From Sphagnum compactum (taxonomy: Eukaryota; Bryophyta; Sphagnopsida; Sphagnales), in NCBI GenBank assembly GCA_965153455.1, contig OZ234494.1:2728001-2792000 (forward strand): DNA of 64,000 bases, given 5' to 3'. Below, piece after piece: positions 1-10,497 of the stretch. Made by a program: the position numbers and the translations under genes. The notes below the pieces were generated by a model. That model did no database searches and was not told the origin of the DNA. It saw nothing but the letters and a program-made list of their open reading frames with translations. The stretch's first letter is position 1; each line of letters starts with the position of its first letter.

Positions 1-568
1 ATCTTCCTTTCTTAATCTACAGATGTAGAACTTGTAACCTTGTAATCTGTGATTGGGATTTGAATCACAAAAATGTGCAAATCTTTCTTATGGAAAATTG
101 TTGTTTCTTGGCACTGAAATTGGGTTTCTGGTGTATGTGGAGACGGCATTGTGACTTCCAGTTGTTGTGCTTGCTGTCTTCTTTTTCATGCAGATTGGGT
201 TAATTCCCACATATTCTGATAGTCTTTTTCTCCCCCTGCCCTAGTTTTTCTTCCCTTGATTCCAGTGGACACAAATGTTTTGGGCTTCTTTGCTGTCTCC
301 TAAACTTTTGTTCAGCTTTCGCAATTCTCATTTGGCACATCTCATCTCTTCTGAATCTTGTCATTGGGAAAAAGTGTACAATAGACCTACCCAGCATAGC
401 ATTTGTGAGCAATCATATGTTAGTCTGCTTTGAAGTTCCTGAATTTGATGGAATCCAAATCAGGACTTGTCAAGTACCCATTTTGCCACAAATCTGAACT
501 GTCAGTCAGTGTGTGCATCGAAGAAGCTGGGGTGATTGACAAACAGATTCACAATTAATTTTTTGTAG
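1..568 (+). other. intron sequence left of the first visible citrate synthase exon
   Basis: This stretch ends with TTTTGTAG directly before the first recognisable citrate synthase exon, so it is read as intron. No open frame with a start codon and donor resembling a mitochondrial transit peptide is visible, so exon 1 should lie outside the window. Short open frames here have no recognisable content. Confidence 0.6.
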
Positions 569-3500
569 GGAGCAAGAATCTTATTGGAGCACGCAAAGAA
601 GGCTGGATATGCAGCCAGATATGCTCGATCATATCAGACCACGGTTACTAAATCCACTACGGTAACTGAGATTTATCATTCTGAATCTGTATACAATGTC
701 CCACTTGGTTGGTTGGTTGGTTCATGAAAGTTTTTCTGTTTTTATTATGCTTGCAATACTAGTCCTTTACCCAAGTGGGGTTCTCTTCAGCAGTTTCTCG
801 TGTGCAGGACTTGCGATCAAGGCTCGAAGAGTTGGTCCCACAAGAGCGGGTGAGAGCCTCTTTGATTTTTTACAGTTTCCATTCCTTTACTGTTGATTTT
901 TCATGGAAATGAGTAAAATAAAAATCAAACTGTCTGGAATCAAAAAATTTCCATCAGATGATGGTTTCTGTTGGGCTTTCAAGAATGTTTTGTTTTTCCA
1001 GCAGATGGTATTTTGTTGGGCTTTGAGAACTAATTTGAAGGACTTTCCACAGGAGCGACTGAAGGAGATAAAATCCAAGTATGGCAAAGTCTCTCTAGGT
1101 GACACAACAGTGGATATGGTATGTCATATAAATGCACTCCTACTAACTTTAGATCAGGAAGTTGCTATTTATCAAGATTTCTAAACTCCTGAATGTCAAG
1201 CGTTGAACAATAAGCGCTGGACCATAAATCCTTATTTCAAAAGCAACGTGCCTGTGACAGACTTGCACAGTGTTTGTTTGCATCTGTCCTATAGTTTCTG
1301 ACTGACTGTGAAAACATATATTTGTGGGTGTTTGATAGGCTATTGGAGGAATGCGAGGTATCAAAGGCATGCTTTGGGAGACCTCACTGCTCGATCCTGA
1401 TGAGGCATGTTACCCTATTATTATTGTTTCATACATGAGTTGCATCTCAGTAGTGCAATCTATTATGCCTCTGCTGTTTTGAAGAAGAAGAAGAAGAAGA
1501 AGAAGTGTGTTGGGTACTGATGAATCCCTGAGTGGATGGTACTCCTCCAAGTAATTTGGGCTTATCCATGAACGCATACTGATCCGGTGTTGTGATACAA
1601 TCTGACACTCCAAAGCTATCTGTTTGGCTTTTACCATGATTTGGGTATCATGCTTTAAAATTCAGCATTGGCTCTTTGAACTATATCACACTGACAGTAG
1701 ATTATTTTGCTCTTCTTTTCCTGCAGGGAATTCGCTTCAGGGGCCTTTCAATCCCTGAGTGCCAAGCCAAGCTTCCAGGTGCTAAAAAGGGAGGTGAACC
1801 ACTTCCTGAAGGTTTTCTCTGGCTACTTGCCACTGGAGAGGTACATCATTTGTTTCTGCATTTACATATGATTTCTGTATGTGGTAATCACGGTGTAAAG
1901 TCAGTAAGTTGTTGCTACTGAGTCCTTGCTTGTTGAGGTGTATGGTCTGCTGCACTCACATAGACTGGTGTGTGGCAGCTGGCTGTAGGTGAAATCTGTC
2001 AATCTTTAGATTTAGCTAGTGAAATATTTTTTAACTTTGATGTATTTATTCAGTTGAGTTCAGGTTGCTGAACAGCAATAAGGCCCAACTGTGTGTGGCT
2101 ACATTGTTTTTCACTTTATGAATTTTTTTTGTGTTTCTGCTGCAGTGCAGATTGAAGGAGAAAGTCATGTTTTTTCGCTATTGCTGCTCTGTTGTCTGTT
2201 TCAAGCTTTTGTGTCTATCAAATGTGTTGATTAATGTTTGAGTTTATCACCACTTCAGGCCTGCACTTTCTGAAATCTGCACCTCTTGGAATGATGACAG
2301 TTGCCGAATAAGGAGCAAGTGGATGCAGTGACTGCAGATTTGCGATCTCGCTCCAAAGTCCCAGGTGGGTGTACTTAGATTTCTCAGTGTAGAGTCTTCC
2401 CTGTCATGAATTTGTAGGAACTTAGTAGCTCAGGATTATCAAAGAGCACTCATGCTTCCACTACATCAGAAACAATGAAAACTTCGTGTAATGTCAGATT
2501 AGATATCTAACTTTTCACCCTTGCCCCCTTTCTGTCCTGCATGCATCCTTTGTCTGGCTTCTTGTATGAAGACTGCTGGAAAGTAGCATTTGGGTTTTTC
2601 ATTTCAAAATACCAGAAATCTTTTGTGGGGAATAATAGCATTATTTTTGTGTTAAACCCAAGTTTTCTACAGGCCATGTATTTGATGTGATAAATGCACT
2701 CCCGAAGACAGCTCATCCAATGACACAATTCACAGCTGGCATCATGGCTCTCCAGGCATGTCTCTGAAGTTCTCTATCCTACTGCATCATATTTTTTGCA
2801 ACTGCCTTTGCAAGATCATGTCTTTGGACACTTAATGATGCACCCACCCCCACCCCACCAACAGCTAATGCTTTTATGATCCTCACTTTATGATTCTGAG
2901 AATTGTAGTGCAATCTGATGATGTATACAGACTCAAAGTGAATTTGCCAAGGCTTACGAAACAGGAATTTCAAAGACCAAGTGAGCATACTTGGTTTGAT
3001 TGCATACTTCTGGAAATGTTTTTTTTGCTTACTTAGTACTCACCTACATGTTTGTATTTCAACTGTGGAACATAAAGGTGGCAACTTTTGGTGACTGACA
3101 ATTTTGTGTAAGTTACACAGATACTGGGAGCCCACATATGAGGATGCAATGAATTTGATTGCCCGTCTGCCTGAGGTTGCAGCTTTCATCTACCGTAGGT
3201 ATGTGTACTTGCTTCTTTTGTAAATGCTTTTGGGTTTTGTGGGTTCAGTTTATACCCTTGAACCCAATCATGAACCCTGCACCCTGGAGCTCTCAAATAT
3301 ATGGAGGCTGTAGAAACCAGTGAGCAGGTGGCTTGCAATCAACCAATGTGATTGCTTAGAGTCAATGGGATGTAAAAGAAAGGGAAGGAGGAAACAATGC
3401 ATATGCAATTCTGAGGAATTGAAGGTGTTGTTGCAGGATATACAAGGGAGGTGAGTTGCATGGGGCAGACCCCAATCTGGACTATGCTGCAAATTTTGCA

Positions 3501-6051
3501 CAGATGTTGGGCTTTAAAGACGACCTCATGCATGAACTCATGCGCTTATACATCAGCATTCACAGGTTATCTTTTAGTCTCTGTTTTTTTTCAAACCTTC
3601 CTTCCTTCCTGAAATCTTTGTTATGCCAAGATTTGTGGAACCCAAAGTTTTACAGAATGTGGCTGTCGACCTGAGCAGTAGGGATGTGTTGCTGCTGGCA
3701 GTGATCATGAGGGAGGGAATGTGAGTGCTCACACAGTACATCTTGTAAGTGCAGTATTTCCTTTCAGTCTTTGTTCAGCGCTGTCAGCTAGATGCCATTG
3801 CTTGTCCATCCATTCATTCATTCTGGGTTGTCAGGGTTCATTTTCCTCTTGAACCCTTTCCTTTCTTGAGCAATTTTGAAAACTGTGGCTTTTTTATTCT
3901 CAGGTTGGAAGTGCTCTGTCAGACCCATATCTCTCATTTGCAGCTGGAATCAATGGCTTAGCTGGTCCTCTTCATGGCCTTGCAAACCAGGTACCTTTCA
4001 AAGAAGTCTATGATATCATGTGATTGTCAGTCTTTTGACAACTCCTAGTGGGCATGCTTGGCTTGATCATTTGCAGAGGTTCCATGGCTGACTATTTATT
4101 GAGCAGACCATGCCATCCTGGTCACTCATATGTGCAAAGGTGGCAGGAAGTTCTGAGGTGGATTCAAGAAGTGGTGGCAGAGATTGGGAGTGATGTCACC
4201 GCTGAACAGCTTTCTGAATATGTGCACAAAACCTTGAAAAGTGGCAAGGTAAAGGAAGCAAACCTCCTAACATGGATATAATGGACAAAAATCCTTGAAA
4301 GCTAGTTTCCCACGAAGGAGTAGATCAAGGAACATTTTGCATAGAGCGTGGATTCGCTTCTTTGCAACCAAAGCTTAAATCTTTTGCAGCCATTCAATCT
4401 TGCTATGGATTTCCTTGGTGCTGATCTCTTTGTCCTGACAGTTAGAAATGTGTTACAATCAGCAGTGCTGGAGCAAGTCACATAGAGAATCCATTTGTGT
4501 CCTTGTTTGTATCTGTGTGTGAGGAAGGACTAGATGCTACAGGTGAAAGACTCCCCATTCACAGATGGAGGACTCTGACATAATCCAGTTGGGTCATGGG
4601 TGTAGGTGGTGCCTGGCTTTGGGCATGCAGTACTGAGAAAGACGGATCCTCGTTATATGTGCCAGCGTGAATTTGCCCTCAAGCATCTTCCAAATGATCC
4701 CTTGTTCAAAATGGTTGGTGCAATGCTCCTCCCTCCTCATCCACCATTTTTGTTTGAAAAAAGCCGTGACTTGACTGAACAAGAGTATGGATTATTTCAT
4801 GAGCAAATTGGTCCAAGGAGCTCCATGTTTTGAATTTGGTCCCAATGTTTTTTTTTCCTGGATGGTTTTTCTTCCTCAGGTCTCAAAGTTGTTCGAGGTT
4901 GTTCCACCAATTTTGCTCGCAGGTGGCAAGGTAAATCATCAAACTGCATAGAGACTTGACTTTATGTGGTGTTGGTCCCATGTTCTCATGGTTACTCTAT
5001 TGCTGCACAAGGTGCTATAGCTGAAGGCAAGAATGCAGTAGGGTCTAAAATGACCCAAAGGTGCCTCCTTTGTCCTGAATTGATAGTCCTGAAAACGGAC
5101 TGATGAGCTGATGTTGCAAATTGGGATTGGTTGGTTTCTCTGTTTTTAGGATTTAGGGTTTAGGTTTTAGGGTCATACCCTAAACCCAAAACCCTCTAGT
5201 TACTTTGCGTGAACTATGCTTAAAAGCACTCATTACACAGGCCTTAACAAGTTCTTTTGGGTACTCTACACTCAATTAGATTCATTTCAAATTTATCAGT
5301 GTTACAATGTTATATTTAAAACATTCTAAAAAACACGTCACAAATTTTCAACATCAACTTACTTTATCACCTTAAAGCTTGCAAAATAAAAACTTACAAA
5401 ATAAGGATCAATTACACTTGGGAGTGTGCCATTTTAGTGTGACTACACAGCCCAACAGTGAATTTTTTTTGAGTGGGAGTGCAGGTGAAGAACCCATACC
5501 CCAATGTGGATGCACACAGTGGTGTCTTACTTCAATACTTTGGCCTGAGAGAACAGAAGTAAGTTCTGCACTAGAACCAAATGGTTTCTAACTAAAAACT
5601 TTCTCCTTCAGTATTGTGTTTCAAGAGAGGATTATGCAGCAGCACAGACCCCTGTTGTTTATCGGCTCTGGTGGGTATATGTCTAATCTACTTGGGTGTT
5701 GCTTACTGCAGCTACTATACAGTGCTGTTCGGAGTGGCTAGATCCTTGGGTGTACTTTCTCAGGTAGGTTGTAAAACTGGTTTGAAATGGTCATGTTCTG
5801 CACATTTCAAGTCTGGAAGAAGATGATGAAAGGCAGTTACAGTGACAATTACACTGCTGGAATTTATTTATTTTTGTCAAAAAAGAGAATTAATTCCATC
5901 TGTGATTTGGGAGTATTTGTTTAACTGCCTGTTTTACCCTTTGTTGAATATGCAGCTGATTTGGGACCGGGCGCTGGGCCTTCCAATTGAGAGACCCAAG
6001 AGTATGACTTTTGAATACATTGAAAATTACTGCAAGTCCAAGGTTGCCTAA
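569..6051 (+). CDS. mitochondrial citrate synthase, 5' partial, 18 exons
   Basis: Citrate synthase condenses acetyl-CoA and oxaloacetate to citrate in the mitochondrial TCA cycle. Exons by frame and conservation: 569-661, 808-849, 1053-1118, 1339-1404, 1727-1840, 2301-2364, 2673-2755, 2931-2980, 3121-3198, 3437-3565, 3702-3744, 3904-3990, 4147-4248, 4606-4713, 4880-4930, 5485-5558, 5712-5763, 5956-6051. They total 1398 nt, 465 residues plus TAA, close to full length. Family signatures are clear: [32 protein letters not shown] (catalytic His), [15 protein letters not shown] (second His), NVDAHSG (catalytic Asp) and the C-terminal [16 protein letters not shown]. The first exon reads [19 protein letters not shown], probably transit-peptide or linker, and the start codon is outside the window. 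The introns after 1404 and 2755 start with GC. Val occupies the usual Gly or Ser position in SAHTxHLVGS. The ending SKVA is not a peroxisomal PTS1, so a mitochondrial form fits. The introns contain a GAA microsatellite (about 1482) and telomere motifs (5144). Confidence 0.95.
1405..1726 (+). other. GC-AG intron in citrate synthase
   Basis: Exon codons read DPDE up to 1404, then GCATGT; the next exon at 1727 reads [12 protein letters not shown] after TTCCTGCAG. The DP(D/E)EGIRFRG block is nearly invariant in the family, so the join must be exact and the donor is AG|GCATGT rather than GT. Confidence 0.85.
2756..2930 (+). other. second GC-AG intron in citrate synthase
   Basis: The exon ends in ATGGCTCTCCAG at 2755 followed by GCATGT, and the next exon begins at 2931 with TQSEFAKAY. 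The family reads MALQ(T/V)(Q/D)SEFxKAY with no insertion. Using the GT four bases further on would add 4 nt and break the frame, so a GC donor is required. Confidence 0.82.
5144..5195. repeat. interstitial telomere-type repeat, head to head
   Basis: TTTAGGG-type units run rightwards and then flip to CCCTAAA after a three-base centre; the palindrome TTTAGGGT-CAT-ACCCTAAA lies at about 5167-5185. It sits inside the citrate synthase intron 4931-5484. Confidence 0.8.
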
Positions 6052-7000
6052 GGCTGAATGAAGAAGCAACAACTGAAGAAGAAGATCCGCTAGGGTCATC
6101 ATGACAACAACGTTCAAGATAAGTTGCAGCTGTAACAGGATTCTGATGTATTTGGGTTTCTTGGGTCACACTAACATCAATTCTGCACTTCAGTAATTTG
6201 TTCATGACGATCACATGGGTTGCAGAATTTTTGATGTTTGTGGTTGGAATTGAAATAATTCTTTTACTTGTGTGAGCATCCGTGCTGTCACCCTTAAGCG
6301 ATCAGCCTACCGCTAAACCAGTAATTGTTATGTAATTCAGTTTCTTATTGGGCTCCGTAGTAGTCATAATCAGCTTCAGGGGCTGTCTCGAGGATGTGTC
6401 TCTTCCTAATTGGACATGCACACTTGAGTTATGTTCTGTATCCAACTGCGTGCTCACAGTTTAATTTATGTCCATAAACTGCTGAGTACATGGAGAGAAA
6501 GGGTATGTTTTTTCATCCACATGCAGAATTGAAGCAACCAGTAAAATGGGCAAAAGCTAGAAGGAGCCAGTCTTCTTGACAGTACCTAAAGCTGGTTATG
6601 TCCAGTAACTGGCTTGAGCTGGTTGGTTAGTGGGAATAGTCTCGATGCTACCGTGCCTCAACTATTCGCAGTAACTAGTGAGCTCTTGCTGATTACCTTA
6701 GTCCATATCACCTTCATTGTTCAATGCTCTAGCTCTCAAAGAGGAGGTAAAAAAATCAAATGCCAAGAGTGGAAAAGATGGTTTGGACTCCTGGGTTTCC
6801 TCATCTTGCTGATTCATTCATCACATCACCAAGTGTGTAAAAATTAGGAATAGGGATACCTCTGAATTGGAAATAATTTGTGTAAATCCATCAGATTGAA
6901 AAATGATCAGAAGTTTGTGTTCATTTCTGAGTCTTATGAAACAATTTGAAAGTTAAAACAAGTAGCCCGTCGTGTAATGACTTTGCCCTTTTTTTGGCAG

Positions 7001-7110
7001 GTTCAAACTTCAAACTAAAAGCTTTCCTTACACTGGACATAGAGCTTTCACATCTAGACATGTGCATTTCTATGGAACATGCACATCCACAAAGTGCACA
7101 TGTAGAGTAC
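7001..7110 (+). repeat. dispersed repeat, copy A
   Basis: About 100 bp related in reverse orientation to 24428-24530. Shared landmarks in order are TCAAACTT, CATCTAGA, GGAACATGC, CATCCA and GTGCACA-like ends. Translations of both copies share SHLD and EHAHP, although neither looks like a gene. Divergence and unclear ends suggest an old transposon fragment. Confidence 0.5.
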
Positions 7111-8878
7111 TGTAGATGTCACTCACACATTGTGTCAAGTTTGAGACAACAATTCTGCCACCAACCATTGTTTTGGGTAGCGAGGTAGCAACCTACCTTC
7201 TATCATCGGGCTTTGGGTGGGGCGGGAGGGCAGGTACATGGCTACTCTTAATGCCAGTGAACGGGATATAGGAGGCTGATTCTGCCAGGTACTTGGGGCT
7301 TGTCCTATGTGACTACTGGACTCACCCAGGAAGTGTTTGCCTGATAGGATCAAGCCATCTATGGCCCATTCTTTTGTACGTACCTACATACATACATACA
7401 AACAAAGGTACTTCCAGAAAGCCAAGTGCACACTCGTATCTGATATCCCAAATCATAATATCTGCAGAGTTCAGTCATGTTTCATCATCCCCTTGATTCT
7501 CCCAGTCATGCATGTTTGCACTCTTGTCAGCTCCCTTACAAGTTTGCACATTGCAGGGTTTGGAAAATGATAATAAGGAAAAAGCCGTCTAGAACATGAG
7601 AAACATTGTTGGAAGCTCAAATACTGTTAGTTTGGCACGGGACCACTTGATGCAAAACTCTCACAATTTGGAAAAGCTTTTTGCAATTGGAGACAATTTT
7701 TCTAACCAAATTGAGCACGAATGCTAGAAATGGGTTTCAAGTGAGAACAAAATCACTCTGAAACTGAGCAGCTTGTCTCACACACTCATGAATCCATCCT
7801 ATCATCATCTTCAGCTTCTTCGTATTACCATAGACAATGTTGGCCGGCTTCAGAGCATGTCTGTCCAATCAATAATTAATTAATTAATTAATTCTGAAAT
7901 TTTCTTTCATTTAAAAAAAAAGAGTATTCAAGAGTGTCCCAAAAGATATTTCATTTTCCTTCACTAAAAAAACTCTCTTTGAGATTTTTTTTAAAAAAAT
8001 TTTTTTGAGGAAAATTTTGGAATTTCTAAAATATATATATATATATAATTTGTGTGAAAGTTGTTGCCAAGGTACTTTGAGAGTTTTTTTTTTTAATAAA
8101 AAAACAACCCATTCATCCATCATCCCTTGGATACCCTTTTATGACTCAGGTCTGGATGAACCACACAACTAACTCATCAGTTACCAAGGTTCCACCTTCG
8201 TACCCGATGGCCCGGAAATCCTCTCAGAATTAATTAATTATTGATGTGGGTAGGGAATGTAAGTGGTTACTAGGTAGGTAGGTAGGTAGGTAGGTAAGGC
8301 AATTGGTGACTAGTCTAGTAAGCGGTAGGTATATGCGTGTGTGTGGATGGTTAGTACATAGTTAACAATTTGTGGTTAGGTAAGGGACAGAAAACTGTAC
8401 TTCTTTTTTCTGTCCACATTTCATCCATCCATTCATTCATCCATCCATCCTGCATGGTGCTCTAGTGGGTGCTGGTTTTTAGATAACTTGTAAGTTTGTT
8501 GTTGTCGTCATGTTGTGATTAATTGTGCCTGGCATGTTCTCTACTTTGGGAGCTGAACTCGGTCATTAAAATTCTCTCATGTTGCATTTACTAGTATATA
8601 TATCTGACAAATTGGGTTTCATGCAAGAGTCGCCTAATCCTTTTCCCAATTGGGCCATAGTTGCAGCAAAAAAAGCACAGAACTGACATGAAAAATTTGT
8701 CATCTATTTTTTTTTTCAAAAGAAAATTTGTTGAAAAAGATGGATAACCTAGACCTGACATATTATCGTTAAGTTAACGTTGAAAATTGGGGGTAAAACA
8801 CGACATAAATTTCTAGTAGAAATGGATGGAATCACAAAGTTTACCTCACACATGTGTATGTCATGACCATCGGTTTTG

Positions 8879-8905
8879 TTTTTAGGGTTTAGGGCTTAGG
8901 GTTTA
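8879..8905 (+). repeat. short interstitial TTTAGGG array
   Basis: Three to four TTTAGGG-like units, one changed to CTTAGGG, in non-genic DNA. Confidence 0.8.
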
Positions 8906-9207
8906 CGAAAAATATTAAAAGAGTCGTGCTATCATTTGGCAAACTACTAACTAGAACCTATTGTCTAAACACCAACCACCGTTGATTTCAAGAAGGAAAA
9001 AAACCTGAAAAATCTAGTAGTGACTTTAGCCCATTTTCCTCACAAAAATCCTTTGTATGTATGAGTCCCATTGGATTTTCTTTTCTCACCAAGTGACAAA
9101 ATTTTGCCTGAACAAAGCAAGCATCTACCAAACATGGCTTATTCAACATGAATTTGTGTCGAATTTTATGTAAGGTAAACCTAATGATGTTGTTGTGCTT
9201 TGTGCCG

Positions 9208-9237
9208 TATACAATACAATACAATACAATACAATAA
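9208..9237. repeat. pentanucleotide microsatellite ACAAT
   Basis: About five perfect ACAAT units in non-coding sequence. Confidence 0.9.
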
Positions 9238-9963
9238 TAACCCTTATATAGTTTGCTACCCTCTTGATTATTATTATTTCTTTTCACCTCTTAGCTCCCT
9301 AAGTTTTGCATGAGATGTGTGGCAAACTATAATAACCCATGATGATTTTAGCCTAGTTTTGCAATTTGAATATTTTCAACCCATTTTGAAATTTGCTTAA
9401 GTTTTTAAATGTGATTTGCTACAATTCACCTATGTTTTTTTTTATAAAAAAAAAAGTTCTTTTTTGCGATACAAGAATTACAATCCTTTGGGTTTTTATT
9501 CCAATCCTAGTCTCTTTCTCATCAGCTAAACCTGTGTTGGGTTGTTAGCTGCTTGTACCACAAGCTATGTTGAAATGCAGTTTTGGGATGAAAATGTTTT
9601 GCTAAAATTTTTGCACAATTTCACATGGGAACCAAGAATGGTGTTTTTTTTGGTTTTGCTTAATTGCTTTTAATGTATTTCTTAATATTGTTGGAATCTG
9701 GACATCAACATTTTTCTACTTCCCGAAAGCCCAAATTTATTTATTTATTTATTTATTTATTCTTTTTGGGTAAATAACAGGACTTTACTCAGCACAGAAG
9801 AAAACAAAGCCCAAAATTTTCATGGTGTCATTGTGCACTATGAATTGAATTGAATTCTTGTTAGACACCAAAAGGAACACTTCTGGTGAAACTATCCACC
9901 AAGCACAAATATTTTCCCAGCAAAAAAAAGAAAAAAAAAGATTTTTTTTTTTTGCACTCATTA

Positions 9964-10495
9964 AAGTTATCCGTAAAGTCACCCTCTCTTTCACCCGCTA
10001 TCCCCTCTTTCAGTGGTATCCACAATGTAAGGAAACTTTTATATTAAATCTCATTATGGAATGCTGAAACTCAGCATTTAATGCACAAGGTACACGCGAG
10101 AGTAATTATAGTAATCGTACAGGTAGGAGCAGTGAAAATATATGTAGCAGCCAGCAGTGGAGGCGCTCAGGAAAAAGGAAGGAGGGGGATGAAACTCAGT
10201 TTTGCAGCTCAGGAAAAAAAGGAAGGAGGGGGATGAAACTCAGTTTTGCAGCTCAGGAAAAAGGAAGGAGAGGGATGAAACTCAGTTTTGCAGCTCAGGA
10301 AAAAGGAAGGAGGGGGATGAAACTCAGTTTTGCACCAAAATTGGTGAAAAAGCTAGTTTGGGTTCCAGTTATTTATTTCGGTTTTTTTTTTTTTTTGGGG
10401 GTAAAATTTCATTCCCAGTTACGCATTTGATGCCCTATTATGCCGAAACTGGCCGTTCTCGCCCCCCTATCATCGCCTGACTATACCGATAACTT
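9964..10495. mobile_element. MITE-like element, copy 1 (TA-flanked, 17-bp TIRs)
   Basis: The left end AAGTTATCCGTAAAGTC and the inverted right end AAGTTATCGGTATAGTC match at 15 of 17 bases. TA dinucleotides flank both ends (9962-9963 and 10496-10497), as expected for Tc1/mariner-type target duplication. The interior is clearly related to copy 2 at 25663: both share the TTAATGCACAAGGT block, the AGTGGAGGCGCTCAG block, and TTTGATGCCCTAT followed by TGCCGAAACTGGCCG near the right end. There is no transposase frame, so it is non-autonomous. It is about 130 bp longer than copy 2 because of the internal tandem array. Confidence 0.75.
10167..10334 (+). repeat. 42-44 bp minisatellite, 4 units, inside the MITE
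   Basis: Four consecutive units run from GCTCAGGAAAAAGGAAGG through GATGAAACTCAGTTTTGCA, with small differences (AAA versus AA, GAGAGGG versus GAGGGGG). Copy 2 of the element has one unit, so the array expanded after the copies diverged. Confidence 0.9.
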
Positions 10496-10497
10496 TA

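Larger units (their letters stand above)
6052..9961. other. 3' flank of citrate synthase and gene-poor spacer
   Basis: The first few hundred bases are probably 3' UTR; no single polyadenylation site can be chosen. The rest is AT-rich with simple repeats: TTAA-type (7872-7892), AT (8030-8047), GGTA (8272-8296), ATTT (9736-9760), a dispersed repeat copy at 7001 and telomere motifs at 8879. No open frame here resembles a protein family. Confidence 0.6.

Noticed and set aside
10167-10334. CRISPR-like array
   Set aside because: Units are contiguous without unique spacers, inside a eukaryotic transposon.
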